NCBI GenBank assembly: GCA_003133685.1
Contig: PKYQ01000019.1
Span: 16,050 to 60,117 of the forward strand
Reading direction: 5' to 3'
Length of the DNA: 44,068 nucleotides
Source: Acidimicrobiaceae bacterium
GTDB taxonomy: Bacteria > Actinomycetota > Acidimicrobiia > Acidimicrobiales > RAAP-2
The translations under genes and the position numbers were made by a program. Below the pieces are notes generated by a model. It was not told the DNA's origin. It searched no databases and saw only the letters and a program-made list of their open reading frames with translations. Positions within the stretch are counted from its first letter, which is position 1. Each line of letters begins with the position of its first letter. This document shows positions 17,340 to 26,493 of the stretch, piece by piece.

Positions 17340-17734
17340 GCGACCCAGCGCCGATCGACGCGTCGCGTCGTCGGCACCCCAGTCTCGAACCTGTGCCGCA
17401 GGACCAGTTCGCCCACCCCAGTGAGAGAGCGTTCGCGCGCCTCTTGAACCTCTATGGTTTCGCGTGGTCCTACGAACCGGTTGAGTTCCCGCTCGAGTGG
17501 AACGAACTTGGTGTACCGACCAAGGCGTTTCGTCCAGACTTCTATCTGCCCGAACGTCGACTCTTCATCGAGCTGACGGTCCTTGAACAACGTCTCGTCA
17601 CGAAGAAGAATCAAAAGGTCCGCAAGTTCCGCGCGCTCTATCCCGAAGTCGAACTACTCGTCGTCTACCAGCGCGACTTCGTGGCGCTGCTCGAGCAACA
17701 CGGTCTCGGAACTCTGGCTTCCTTCGCCGCGTAG
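17336..17734 (+). CDS. Small PD-(D/E)XK nuclease-like protein
   Basis: 132 residues starting at a GTGA overlap with the MerR gene. The core RPDFYLPERRLFIELTV has the P-D...E-x-T arrangement of PD-(D/E)XK folds (Asp then Glu across a beta-hairpin), followed by a Lys-rich helix KKNQKVRKFRALYP and a strand LLVVYQRDF. Preceding helices with SERAFARLLNLYGFAWSYEP resemble Vsr/DUF559-like endonucleases. The lysine of the third motif is not in the classic place (Thr), so activity is uncertain. Its position in a metabolic operon is odd; I know no named function. Confidence 0.6.
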   Translation: MSDPAPIDASRRRHPSLEPVPQDQFAHPSERAFARLLNLYGFAWSYEPVEFPLEWNELGVPTKAFRPDFYLPERRLFIELTVLEQRLVTKKNQKVRKFRALYPEVELLVVYQRDFVALLEQHGLGTLASFAA

Positions 17735-17735
17735 A

Positions 17736-18797
17736 GTGGCTGACGTGACCGATCGACGCCCGTTTCTTTACGATGCGCACGTGAAATTAGGGGCCAAAAT
17801 CGTCCCTTTCGGTGGCTGGGAGATGCCGTTGCAGTACGGGTCGGGCACGGTCGCCGAGCACCTCGCCTGTCGCAACGACGCGGTCGTCTTCGACGTCAGT
17901 CACCTCGGCACCGTGCGTTGTGACGGTCCCGACATGTTCGGCGCGTTGCAATCGACGCTCACCAACGACCTGCGAAAGGTCACGCCGGGACGCGCGCAGT
18001 ACACGCATCTCTTGAACGACGACGGCTTCGTGGTCGACGACATCATCGTGTGGTGGGTTGGCGAGAACGAATTCGACGTCATGCCGAATGCGTCGAATAC
18101 TTCGGGCGTGACCGACGCCCTGCCGGGCGTCGACGTGACCTCGGAGCGTTGCGTGCTGGCCATCCAAGGCCCCCGGGCGCGCGCGAAAGTTGCCAAAGTC
18201 GACCAGCGATTCGCCGACGTCGGACGTTTCCGCGTCACACGATTCGATTACGAGGGCGTCGAAATGCGCGTCGCCGGGACCGGCTACACCGGCGAAGAGG
18301 GCTTGGAGATCGCTGTGCCGAATGAAGCGGCCGAGGGGCTGTTGGCGCGATTGGTTGACGCGGACATCACGCCGGCCGGCCTCGGCGCACGCGACACGTT
18401 GCGCCTCGAAGCGGCCCTACCGCTCTACGGGCACGAGCTCACGTTGTCCTCCACGACGCTCGAAGCTCGGTTGGGCTGGGTCCTCGGCTGGGAGAAGGAG
18501 ACCTTTCGAGGTCGCGCAGCGGTCGAGCGTGAACGCGATCGTGGCCCCGAGAAGTTGTTGACCGGACTGATCGTCGAAGGCCGTCAGCCACTGCGCGACG
18601 GCGGTGAGGTCATGATCGAGGGCGTCAACGTCGGGACGCTCACGTCAGGCAACTATTCGCCGGTATTGGAACGTGGCATCGGCCTCGGTCTACTGAGCGG
18701 TGACCCGCAAATCGGTACAGAGGTGTCGGTGGCCCTTCGCGGTCGCGCGATCGCCGCCGCCTTCACGGCGTTGCCGTTCGTGCGAAAGGTGAAGTGA
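17736..18797 (+). CDS. gcvT: Aminomethyltransferase, glycine cleavage T protein
   Basis: 353 residues from the GTG at 17736 (GTG 17745 is an alternative). It moves the methylene carbon from aminomethyl-lipoyl-H protein to tetrahydrofolate, releasing ammonia. Signatures: [16 protein letters not shown] at the start, [23 protein letters not shown] in the folate domain, [20 protein letters not shown] and the C-terminal [17 protein letters not shown]. It follows the nuclease-like gene by one base and is 1 bp from gcvPA, so it is co-transcribed. Confidence 0.95.
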   Translation: MADVTDRRPFLYDAHVKLGAKIVPFGGWEMPLQYGSGTVAEHLACRNDAVVFDVSHLGTVRCDGPDMFGALQSTLTNDLRKVTPGRAQYTHLLNDDGFVVDDIIVWWVGENEFDVMPNASNTSGVTDALPGVDVTSERCVLAIQGPRARAKVAKVDQRFADVGRFRVTRFDYEGVEMRVAGTGYTGEEGLEIAVPNEAAEGLLARLVDADITPAGLGARDTLRLEAALPLYGHELTLSSTTLEARLGWVLGWEKETFRGRAAVERERDRGPEKLLTGLIVEGRQPLRDGGEVMIEGVNVGTLTSGNYSPVLERGIGLGLLSGDPQIGTEVSVALRGRAIAAAFTALPFVRKVK

Positions 18798-18798
18798 C

Positions 18799-20166
18799 GT
18801 GGCCGATTACCTACCCCATACGCCCGCTGAGATCGAAGAGATGTTGGCGTTCTTGGGCATGGACTCCCTCGACCAACTTTTTGCACACATCCCTCCCGCG
18901 GTTCGCCTCACGCAGGGCCTCGACCTGCCCGGGGGCATGAGCGAGCCGGACGTGGCCGCGCTGTTCACGCGCTACACGTCGGCCAATCAGGCCAAGGCGA
19001 GCGAGATGACGTGTTTCGCCGGTGCCGGGGTCTACGACCACGAAGTGCCGGCGGTCGTGAAGATGCTCGCCGGTCGCTCGGAGTTCGTGACGGCGTACAC
19101 GCCGTATCAACCGGAAGTCGCCCAGGGCGTCTTGCAGGCGATATTCGAATACCAAACGTTGATCGCGCGACTGAGCGGACTACCGATTCCGAACGCTTCG
19201 CTTTATGACGCCGCGACGGGCCTCGTTGAAGCGCTCAACATGGCCCACGGCGCGACCACTCGTCAGAAGATGGTGATCTCGGCCGGCGTGCACCCGCACT
19301 GGCGCGAAGTCGCTAAAACCTTCGCCCGCGGCACCGGTCACGACATCGTCGAGGTCCCGTTGAAAGACGGCCTCACCGACTGGGGGAGCGTGGACGCCTC
19401 GAACGCCGCCGCCGTCGTCGCGAGTTATCCGAATTACCTCGGCGTGCTCGAGGACATGACCGCGGCCAAAGCGTTGGCCGTGGCGAACGACGCACTCTTC
19501 GTGCTGGGCGCCGATCCCGTGGCGGCCGGTGTGTTGAAGACGGCCGGTCAGTGGGGCGCGGACATCTTCGTGGGCGAGGGCCAACCCTTCGGGACGCCGC
19601 TGGCCTTCGGCGGACCCTTCCTTGGGCTGTTCGCCTGCACCACGGAACAGACTCGGCGACTGCCCGGTCGGATCGTGGGCGAGACCGTGGACTCCAACGG
19701 ACGCCGTTCGTTCGTGACCACGCTGCGCGCTCGCGAGCAGGACATTCGCCGAGAAAAGGCGACGTCGAACGTCTGCACGAATCAGACCTTGATGGCGGTG
19801 ACCGCCGCGATTCAACTCGGCTGGCTCGGCACGCAGGGGCTGCGTGAAATCGCGACGCGCTGCGCGCAGGGCGCGCACTACCTCTTCGACGAACTCGTGA
19901 AGATCGACGGCGTCACGGCCATCTCCTCACAACCGTTCTTTCGTGAGTTCGCGGTTCGCCTGGGTCGCGACGCTTCGGACGTCCTTCTCACGATGGCCAA
20001 CGATGGCGTACTCGGCGGCGTGTCGGTGGCTGCGTTGACGTCCGGGCCCGACCCGTCGATTGAGGGTGAGCTTGATGACGTGCTGCTCGTGACCGTGACC
20101 GAACGACGCACGAAAGAGGAGATCGACCGATACGTCGAAGTATTGCGAAAGGCGGTCGGCCAATGA
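18799..20166 (+). CDS. gcvPA: Glycine dehydrogenase (decarboxylating) subunit 1
   Basis: 455 residues, the usual size of the N-terminal half of P protein when it is split. Recognised by RYLPHTPAEIEEML-like start (YLPHTPAEIEEML), SFLGAGxYDH-like FAGAGVYDHEVP, TAYTPYQPEVAQGVLQAIFEYQT, and NASLYDAATGLVEALNMA. It forms a heterotetramer with subunit 2 and itself lacks the PLP lysine. GTG start one base after the gcvT stop; the stop overlaps the gcvPB start by ATGA. In mycobacteria the P protein is a single chain, so this split form is notable in such a locus. Confidence 0.95.
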   Translation: MADYLPHTPAEIEEMLAFLGMDSLDQLFAHIPPAVRLTQGLDLPGGMSEPDVAALFTRYTSANQAKASEMTCFAGAGVYDHEVPAVVKMLAGRSEFVTAYTPYQPEVAQGVLQAIFEYQTLIARLSGLPIPNASLYDAATGLVEALNMAHGATTRQKMVISAGVHPHWREVAKTFARGTGHDIVEVPLKDGLTDWGSVDASNAAAVVASYPNYLGVLEDMTAAKALAVANDALFVLGADPVAAGVLKTAGQWGADIFVGEGQPFGTPLAFGGPFLGLFACTTEQTRRLPGRIVGETVDSNGRRSFVTTLRAREQDIRREKATSNVCTNQTLMAVTAAIQLGWLGTQGLREIATRCAQGAHYLFDELVKIDGVTAISSQPFFREFAVRLGRDASDVLLTMANDGVLGGVSVAALTSGPDPSIEGELDDVLLVTVTERRTKEEIDRYVEVLRKAVGQ

Positions 20167-21677
20167 CCAGTCATGCACTCTCGGGTGGCCGCGCGGCCTC
20201 GGCGCCGCTCCTCGGACACGAGACCGAGCCCACGATCTTCGAAATGTCCGTGCCGGGTCGCTCGGCCTACCAACTGCGAACGACGGGCGTGCCCGCGACC
20301 GCGTTGGCCGATCTGATTCCCGCGACGCACCTTAACGCTGACGTCGTCAACATCGCCGAAGTCTCGGAGCGTGACCTGGTCGCCCACTTCACCAGGCTTT
20401 CGCACCGTCAGTTCTCGGTTGATCTCGGTATGTACCCGCTCGGATCGTGCACCATGAAGTACAACCCCAAGTTCTGTGACGCCGTGGCGAACGATCCCGG
20501 GCTCAACTCGGTTCATCCGGGCGCGCCGGCCGAACTCACGCAAGGGTGGCTGGAGTTACTGGCGACGCTCGAGGAGACGCTGTGTGCCGTGACCGGAATG
20601 GCGGCGGCGACGCTCCAACCGGCCGCGGGTGCCGCGGGCGAGCTGACCGGGTTGTTGTTGATGCGCGCGTATCACAGCGCGAACGGTGATCCGCGACGCC
20701 GGATCTTGATTCCCGATTCGGCGCACGGTACGAACCCCGCGTCGGTGACCCTCGGTGGTTACCAGGTGACGACGGTTCCTTCCAACGATCGCGGCCTCGT
20801 CGATCTTGATAAATTAAAGGCGTCGCTCGGTCCCGACGTCGCCGGCATCATGTTGACCAATCCGAACACGCTTGGTTTGTTCGAAGAAGAGATCACCGAG
20901 ATTGCTGCCGCGGTGCACGAAGTCGGAGGTTTGCTGTACTACGACGGCGCGAACCTGAACGCGATTCTTGGCGCCGTACGACCGGGCGACATGGGTTTCG
21001 ACATCGTGCACATGAACCTGCACAAGACCTTCGCCACGCCGCACGGTGGCGGAGGGCCGGGAGCGGGACCGGTCGCCGTTTCGAAGCGACTGGTCGAGTT
21101 TCTGCCCGGCCCGAAAGCGACACGACTCGATGACGGATCGTTCGCGTGGGTCAGGCCGTCTCGGTCGATTGGCCGGGTTCACGGCTGGCACGGCAATGCG
21201 ATGGTGCTGGCCCGGGCGCTCGCCTACATCGACGTGCACGGCGGCGACGGACTCACGCGAGTCGCGCAGTTCGCGGTCCTGAACGCGAACTGGTTGCGAC
21301 ATCGCCTGCGTGAGACGTTGCCGGCTGCCTACGACCGCGTATGCATGCACGAATGCGTACTCACCGCGACGCCGCTCAAGAACAAATACGGCGTTCGGGG
21401 TCTGGACGTGGCCAAGGCCCTGCTGGAAGAGGGCTTCCATTCGCCAACCGTCTACTTCCCGCTGATCGTCGACGAGGCCCTGATGTTCGAACCAACCGAG
21501 ACGGAAAGCCTCCAGACGCTCGAGGCATTGGCTGAAGCCGTCGAACGCATCGCGCAACGAGCCATCGACGATCCGGACGCATTGCATCGGGCCCCGCAGA
21601 CGACGCCCGTGTCTCGGGTCGACGAGGCGCGAGCCGCGCGCCACTTGATTCCCACCGAAGACGCCGCGAGTCGATAG
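20163..21677 (+). CDS. gcvPB: Glycine dehydrogenase (decarboxylating) subunit 2
   Basis: 504 residues, C-terminal half of P protein. The PLP-binding lysine is Lys288 in MNLHKTFATPHGGGGPG. Other blocks: LGSCTMKYNPKFCD, VHPGAPAELTQGWLELLA, AGAAGELTGLLLMRAYH, PDSAHGTNPASVTLGGY and YDGANLNAILG. Decarboxylates glycine and loads aminomethyl onto lipoyl-GcvH. It ends the operon; the 150 bp to the convergent marR gene shows no strong hairpin with a T-run. Confidence 0.95.
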   Translation: MTSHALSGGRAASAPLLGHETEPTIFEMSVPGRSAYQLRTTGVPATALADLIPATHLNADVVNIAEVSERDLVAHFTRLSHRQFSVDLGMYPLGSCTMKYNPKFCDAVANDPGLNSVHPGAPAELTQGWLELLATLEETLCAVTGMAAATLQPAAGAAGELTGLLLMRAYHSANGDPRRRILIPDSAHGTNPASVTLGGYQVTTVPSNDRGLVDLDKLKASLGPDVAGIMLTNPNTLGLFEEEITEIAAAVHEVGGLLYYDGANLNAILGAVRPGDMGFDIVHMNLHKTFATPHGGGGPGAGPVAVSKRLVEFLPGPKATRLDDGSFAWVRPSRSIGRVHGWHGNAMVLARALAYIDVHGGDGLTRVAQFAVLNANWLRHRLRETLPAAYDRVCMHECVLTATPLKNKYGVRGLDVAKALLEEGFHSPTVYFPLIVDEALMFEPTETESLQTLEALAEAVERIAQRAIDDPDALHRAPQTTPVSRVDEARAARHLIPTEDAASR

Positions 21678-21826
21678 TCTGACGCGAAGCACCTGTTGCG
21701 GCGAATTAGGAACGCGGTCGATTCGAATGCCGATCTGAGTGGATGCCGTGACGAACAACCCAGAAAAATTTGAAGCGCGGCGACGTTATGCGCACCGAAG
21801 TCTTAACTGCGACGTACGAAACGGGG

Positions 21827-22351
21827 CTAGTTCTTCTCGGATTCTGAGATTCCGTTCGTGACCTTGCGTAAGAGTCGAGCCAGTTCACGCTGCTCCGTCG
21901 CCGTCAAAGCACTGACGGCGACGCGCTCGTGTTGGTTGAATGTGGGAAAGAGCGCCTCGATGAGGCGCTCGCCGGCGGACGTCAGTTCGATGGAGACCCG
22001 TCGACGATCATCCTTGTGCGGCAGACGCTTAATCAACCTGCGGCCCTGGAGCGTCTTGATGACGCCCGTCAGCGTCCCCTTCGTGACGCCGGCCTCTTCG
22101 GCCACGTGGCCGGTCTCTTGCGTGTCCCAGATCCACAGAATCCAAAGGACAGTGAAGGCGACCCAACTGAGGTCGTACTCGGCCAGCACCGTTCGCTCCA
22201 TGTGGTTGCGTACCGCCGTGCCGGCGCGGTACACGTTGGAGACCGCGCTCATGGCGGTGAAGTCGAAGTGCTGGCCCTTCAGGCGCGCTTTGATGTCCTT
22301 CTCGGCCTGGAGCACGACGGCGGGTGACGCCGATCCAATACGACGACTCAT
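21827..22351 (-). CDS. MarR-family regulator of the ring-cleavage operon
   Basis: 174 residues. A winged-helix core EYDLSWVAFTVLWILWIWDTQETGHVAEEAGVTKGTLTGVIKTLQGRRLI with wing PHKDDRRRVSIELTSAG is diagnostic for MarR (residues ~58-135); long terminal helices dimerise. It is the last gene of the minus-strand aromatic operon, overlapping the preceding gene by ATGA. HpaR/HpcR, the repressor of homoprotocatechuate catabolism in enterics, is also MarR-type, so local control of this operon is likely. Ligand unknown. Confidence 0.9.
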   Translation of the reverse strand: MSRRIGSASPAVVLQAEKDIKARLKGQHFDFTAMSAVSNVYRAGTAVRNHMERTVLAEYDLSWVAFTVLWILWIWDTQETGHVAEEAGVTKGTLTGVIKTLQGRRLIKRLPHKDDRRRVSIELTSAGERLIEALFPTFNQHERVAVSALTATEQRELARLLRKVTNGISESEKN

Positions 22352-23148
22352 TGGCCGCTCCGGAGTGTCGTGCCACCGGCGAACGTGGTTCCCACCGATC
22401 GGAAGTAGCCGCCGATGATCTCCTGCGGCGCCAGTCGCGACAGTTCTTCGCTCGGCGAATCGAAGAGCTCGAGCGTCGCCCTTCCGCCCCAGGTCGGTCC
22501 GAGGTCGAGATCGACGCCCGACATCGTCACGACTTCATCGAGTGAATCGACGCCGTCGAGTTCGATGCGTGGAAACCATCGATGGTGCAACATGGCGTGA
22601 GCGTTGACGAAGCCGTTGGACGTCGCCGGTCCCTCCAGCGTCACCGTCGCGTCCGCCAGTCGGCGATCGGCTGCGGCGAGCGTCATCCCGAACTTGCCAC
22701 CGGCCTCGAGCCGCGGACCGGCGTTGCCGACGGTGACGGGACGAGTCTGGTGAATCGAGCCCAGCTTCTTGGGGTATCCCTGGAGGTAGCCGCGCACGAG
22801 GGCGAAGTCCTTATCGACCCAGATGAAGACGCAGCGGCTGTAGAGCTGACCGTTGTAGCGACATCGCACGACGACGAAAGACTCCTTGTACTGGGCACGA
22901 ACGGGATCGAGCAGTTCGGCACCATCGTCGCCGCAACTCTGCCAGTCGGCCCAAATGAAGGCCACCGCGCCAGGGTCCTCATCGTCGTGCGCGAGCTCGA
23001 CATCGGGCGGCAGGACCGCACGAACATTCGCGGGGTCCGTGCGGTATTCGACCGTGATCAAATCTCCGGAGTAATGCCACGGTGTCGGCGGCAACATTGA
23101 GGCACCACCACTGGCGGTCCTGGGAAACGGGAGTCCTTGGAACGACAT
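22348..23148 (-). CDS. Acetoacetate decarboxylase-family protein
   Basis: 266 residues from ATG 23148, which shares a base with the stop of the dioxygenase gene. The ADC family uses a lysine Schiff base with a second lysine that lowers its pKa; here LQGYPKKLGSIH supplies the pair (Lys127-Lys128). Other family features: VFIWVDKDFALVRGYLQGYPKK and HHRWFPRIE. True acetoacetate decarboxylases sit in acetone pathways; many relatives act as aldolase-dehydratases or have unknown roles. Within a meta-cleavage operon it may decarboxylate or hydrate a ring-cleavage product; this is inference. Confidence 0.82.
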   Translation of the reverse strand: MSFQGLPFPRTASGGASMLPPTPWHYSGDLITVEYRTDPANVRAVLPPDVELAHDDEDPGAVAFIWADWQSCGDDGAELLDPVRAQYKESFVVVRCRYNGQLYSRCVFIWVDKDFALVRGYLQGYPKKLGSIHQTRPVTVGNAGPRLEAGGKFGMTLAAADRRLADATVTLEGPATSNGFVNAHAMLHHRWFPRIELDGVDSLDEVVTMSGVDLDLGPTWGGRATLELFDSPSEELSRLAPQEIIGGYFRSVGTTFAGGTTLRSGQ

Positions 23149-24032
23149 CAGTCCTCTCCCGTCCATCCGTCAGCGGGTCGGTCGAACCACACGTGAACCT
23201 GACCCGTGCCGATTGAGTTTTCGTACTCCGAGTACATGCGACCCGCTGCGCTACACGCCGCACCACCAATTGTGTGAACCATCATCTGGTAGTGGGCGAA
23301 GTGACCCTCCGGTCGAACAGTCATGAAGTCGTCCATCTCGCCCACGACCTGGGCGTGGTCGCCACGCACCAGGGCGTCGATCACGCGGTGGTCCCAGTGG
23401 CGGGCATCGTCGGAGTAGATGTTCTCTTCGGGAGCGGCCTCGTGTTGGCGCAGGTCGCGAAGCTTGTGGAAGGTGTGACTCAGGGCGCCAGACGCGACGA
23501 CCACGACCCGGAGGTCACTTTGCGCCACGGCCTCGGCGACGACCTGGCCCACCGATGCGAAGTCGCGATTCTCCGCGGTCTGACAGACGCCGATCGAGGC
23601 CCAGGCCTCGTCGCCCTGCAAAAAGGAGAGGAAGTTCAGCGTCGCGTAGGTGACCGGCAGATGCTCGTTGTCGATGGGCGTGATCCAACATTCGTCGGTC
23701 GCGTCGGCGATCTTGCCGATTAGTCGGGCGAAGTCGGGATTGCCGGGCATGTCGTAGGGCACGCTCGACATCCCTCGCGGCAACTCTTCACTCGTGAAGA
23801 GTCCCATTCGCCGCTCGGCGGCGGTGACCACAAACTCGACGGTCGTGAACCAGTGACTGTCGAACACCAGTACCAGATCGGGCTTCAGTACGTCGAAGAC
23901 CTCCGTGCGGAGTTTCTTGAGTCCGGTATAGAGCGTGCTCTCATTTCCATTGTTCAGTTCGCGACGAAGATCGTCGGGCAGCACGATGGTCGGTACGTGC
24001 GCGAGCAGTCCCGCGCCGACGATTTCACCCAC
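23148..24032 (-). CDS. hpaD: Homoprotocatechuate (3,4-dihydroxyphenylacetate) 2,3-dioxygenase-like extradiol enzyme
   Basis: 294-residue type II (LigB-fold) extradiol dioxygenase. The segments LLAHVPTIVLP, LVLVFDSHWF, LFTSEELPRGM, VASGALSHTFH and GTGQVHVWF align in order with E. coli HpcB/HpaD as I remember it. Iron ligands His12, His60 and a Glu in RPEGHFAHYQM fit the family. Such enzymes open 3,4-dihydroxyphenylacetate next to its hydroxyl groups, using non-haem Fe(II) and O2, giving 5-carboxymethyl-2-hydroxymuconate semialdehyde. GTG start; eight-base overlap with the dehydrogenase gene. Another catechol could be the true substrate. Confidence 0.85.
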   Translation of the reverse strand: MGEIVGAGLLAHVPTIVLPDDLRRELNNGNESTLYTGLKKLRTEVFDVLKPDLVLVFDSHWFTTVEFVVTAAERRMGLFTSEELPRGMSSVPYDMPGNPDFARLIGKIADATDECWITPIDNEHLPVTYATLNFLSFLQGDEAWASIGVCQTAENRDFASVGQVVAEAVAQSDLRVVVVASGALSHTFHKLRDLRQHEAAPEENIYSDDARHWDHRVIDALVRGDHAQVVGEMDDFMTVRPEGHFAHYQMMVHTIGGAACSAAGRMYSEYENSIGTGQVHVWFDRPADGWTGED

Positions 24033-25491
24033 GGGTCGTCCCTTCTTTGATCTGTAGCGTCTTCAAATCGGAATAGAAGTCCAGTGCGTAGTCGCCGCCC
24101 TCTCGGCCAATGCCACTGATACCGGTCCCGCCGAAGGGCGCGGTGAGGTCACGGACCAGAAAACAGTTCACCCAGATCGTTCCGGCCCGCAGTAATGCAC
24201 CCAGTCGCTCGGCGCGGGCTTCGCTCGACGTATAGATGATCGCCGAAAGTCCGTACGCCGTCGAGTTCGCGAGCTCCACGGCCTCGGTCTCGTCGGCGAA
24301 GCTCTGCAGCGTCAACACCGGGCCGAAGACCTCGCGCTGGACAATCTCGGAGTCATTCGACTTGGGTTCGATCAGCGTCGGCTCGTACCAGAGGCCGTTA
24401 CGTTTGAGTCGTTCGCCTCCGAATACCACCGTGTCGCCGTTTACTACCGCGCGCTTGACGAAACCGTCAACGCGCGCGAGGTGCTCGGGGTGGATCAGCG
24501 GTGAGATCGTCGTCTCGGACTCTCGACTGTCACCCAGGACGTGTCGTTTGGCGGCCACTTCGAAGCGCTCGACGAAGGTGTCACGAATGGACGCTTCCAC
24601 CAGCAGTCGCGTGCCGGCGAGACAGACCTGACCGCCGTCGTCGTACATGACGGCCGCTTTCTCGGCGGCGGCGTCGAGGTCGGCGTCGGCGAAGACAATG
24701 AAGGGACCCTTACCGCCGAGTTCGGCCGTGAACGGCACGAGGTTCTTGGCGGCGGCCTGTCCGATGGATCGACCGGTCTCGGGCGATCCGGTGAATGAGA
24801 TCCGACGGACTCTCGGGTCGCCGACGAGCGCGGCACCGACCTCGTTGCCGAACCCCTGCACGACGTTGAAGATCCCGGGTGGAAACTCGGCCTCGTCAAC
24901 GAGGTCCATCAACATCGAACAGCTCAGCGGCGACCACTCGGCCGGCTTCAGGATCACGGTGTTGCCCGCCGCAAGTGCCGGAGCGCATTTCCACGTGGAA
25001 AGCATGAACGGCGCATTCCAGGGGGTAATGACCACCGTTGGTCCGGCCGGCATTCGCAGAACCGTGTTGGCCGTACCGTTGGACGACCAGCGCCGCGGTT
25101 CGTAGTTACGGGCCAGTTCGGCGCAGGCCCGGAAATTTCGAGCACCCCGAGCGATCCCCCGAAGCTTCAGGCTCTCTTCAAGCATTGCCATGTCGAGACA
25201 TTCGACGTGGGCGATCTGTTCGACATCACGGTCGATGAGTTCGGCGAGACGATCGAGGTAGGCGCCGCGTTCTTCGATCGAAAGCGCGGCCCACGCCGGA
25301 AACGTGGCCTCGGCGGCGCTGACCGCGAGGTCCGCTTCGACGGAACTGGCCCGCGCGACGTCGGCCAACTTCCACGTCCAATCGAGTGGAGAGCGGTCCT
25401 CGAAGGTGCGCGAAGAGGCGATTCGCTCGCCGTTGATGTAGTGATCGGGCGAGACGCTCACTCCGTCGACGTCGACGCGTGGCGAACTCAT
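24025..25491 (-). CDS. hpaE: Aldehyde dehydrogenase, HpaE-like
   Basis: 488 residues from ATG 25491 (ATGA overlap with the FAH-family gene); an in-frame start at 25575 would overlap that gene by ~85 bp. NAD(P)-dependent ALDH: cofactor region ITPWNAPFMLSTWK, general base Glu in ELGGKGPFIV, nucleophile Cys in DDGGQVCLAGTR, and C-terminal FGPVLTLQSF and PFGGTGISGIGREGG. In this operon it should oxidise the semialdehyde made by the extradiol dioxygenase (5-carboxymethyl-2-hydroxymuconate semialdehyde dehydrogenase), but the fold is shared by many ALDHs. Confidence 0.88.
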   Translation of the reverse strand: MSSPRVDVDGVSVSPDHYINGERIASSRTFEDRSPLDWTWKLADVARASSVEADLAVSAAEATFPAWAALSIEERGAYLDRLAELIDRDVEQIAHVECLDMAMLEESLKLRGIARGARNFRACAELARNYEPRRWSSNGTANTVLRMPAGPTVVITPWNAPFMLSTWKCAPALAAGNTVILKPAEWSPLSCSMLMDLVDEAEFPPGIFNVVQGFGNEVGAALVGDPRVRRISFTGSPETGRSIGQAAAKNLVPFTAELGGKGPFIVFADADLDAAAEKAAVMYDDGGQVCLAGTRLLVEASIRDTFVERFEVAAKRHVLGDSRESETTISPLIHPEHLARVDGFVKRAVVNGDTVVFGGERLKRNGLWYEPTLIEPKSNDSEIVQREVFGPVLTLQSFADETEAVELANSTAYGLSAIIYTSSEARAERLGALLRAGTIWVNCFLVRDLTAPFGGTGISGIGREGGDYALDFYSDLKTLQIKEGTTRG

Positions 25492-26381
25492 GACTGGAAC
25501 TTCGGGTGGACGCGCGGGAACGACAACTCTTCTCGGGAAGTGGGATTCGGTCGTCGTTGGCCGCGAAACTCCCATTCGGCGCCGAGGGCCGTCGAAAGTA
25601 CCTCTTCGGTCGCCGTCGGCTGGGCGCCAACCTCGTCGCTCACGGGCGTCGGCCCTTCGACAATGTGATTGGTGAGCGTGCCGAGTCCTTCAATTTCGAC
25701 GCTGACGACGTCACCCGGTTGGACCGGGCGCGAAACGGCCGGCGTACCGGAGAGGATGATGTCGCCCGGCACCAGCGTGATCAAGCGCGCGATGTCCGCG
25801 ACCAGGTAGTGCATGTCCCACGCCATCTCGTCAGTCGAGCCGTCCTGGCGGACATGTTCATTCACCAGCGTGAGCATCCGCTTGCCGGTGAAGTCCCAGT
25901 CGGTGACCACACCCGGACCAATGGGACAGAGCGTGTCAGCCCCCTTGACGCGAAGCATCGATCCGGCGTCGGTATCGCGAAAGTCATGCAGGCCAAAGTC
26001 ATTGGCGATGGTGTAGCCGGCGATGTAGTGCCCGGCGTCGGCGTAGGCGATGTTGCGCGCCGTTCTTCCGATGACGATTGCTATCTCACCTTCGAAATTG
26101 AGATAGTGACAGTTCGATGGACGCACGACCGCCCCGCCGTGCGCGTTGAGCGCCGTGATGGGCTTGTGGAAGTACGTCGGCGCGGGAGGCAGTTCGACCC
26201 CAAACTCTCGTACTCGAGAAATGTGATTGAGGTGACAACAGATGATCTTGGTGGGGAGAACCGGCGGGAGGTGGGTGGCGGTGCGGGCTTCAACGCGACG
26301 GCCGTCGCGCGCCACCAGCGAGTCGCCGTCGAGCACGACGTCGGTGGGGTACCCGTCGAGGAGAATTCTTCGAAATTCCAC
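25488..26381 (-). CDS. Fumarylacetoacetate hydrolase-family enzyme, HpaG-like
   Basis: 297 residues, GTG start with GGGAG upstream. The metal-binding core is present: FHKPITAL, LNFEGEIAIVIGRTARN (E-x-E), GYTIANDFGLHDFRD, KGADTLCPIGPGVV and GDIILSGTPAVSRPVQPGDVVSVEIEGLGTL. FAH-family enzymes in homoprotocatechuate pathways (HpaG) decarboxylate or isomerise 5-oxopent-3-ene-1,2,5-tricarboxylate. The ~50 C-terminal residues after the domain are low complexity and extra. It is the first gene of the minus-strand operon and is divergent from the glutamine-synthetase-like gene over a 112-bp gap that must hold both promoters. Confidence 0.88.
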   Translation of the reverse strand: MEFRRILLDGYPTDVVLDGDSLVARDGRRVEARTATHLPPVLPTKIICCHLNHISRVREFGVELPPAPTYFHKPITALNAHGGAVVRPSNCHYLNFEGEIAIVIGRTARNIAYADAGHYIAGYTIANDFGLHDFRDTDAGSMLRVKGADTLCPIGPGVVTDWDFTGKRMLTLVNEHVRQDGSTDEMAWDMHYLVADIARLITLVPGDIILSGTPAVSRPVQPGDVVSVEIEGLGTLTNHIVEGPTPVSDEVGAQPTATEEVLSTALGAEWEFRGQRRPNPTSREELSFPRVHPKFQS

Positions 26382-26493
26382 TGCGCTCCCAGAGTCGTTT
26401 GTATCTAAACGTTGTTGTCCAGACTAGTAAGTTGGTCAGTGGCTTCTTTCGCGCCACAGTGCTACTTTTCCCAACGTATCCCAAGGGGGCCAG

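Noticed and set aside
17735-17745. Glycine riboswitch ahead of gcvT
   Set aside because: There is essentially no gap before gcvT, and the 72-bp leader of the operon (16809-16880) is too short and lacks the motif.
20814-21758. 314-codon open frame opposite gcvPB
   Set aside because: GcvPB is unequivocal on the plus strand; the antisense translation has no recognisable motif.
21678-21826. Intrinsic terminator between convergent gcvPB and marR
   Set aside because: No stem of useful length followed by a T-run on either strand.
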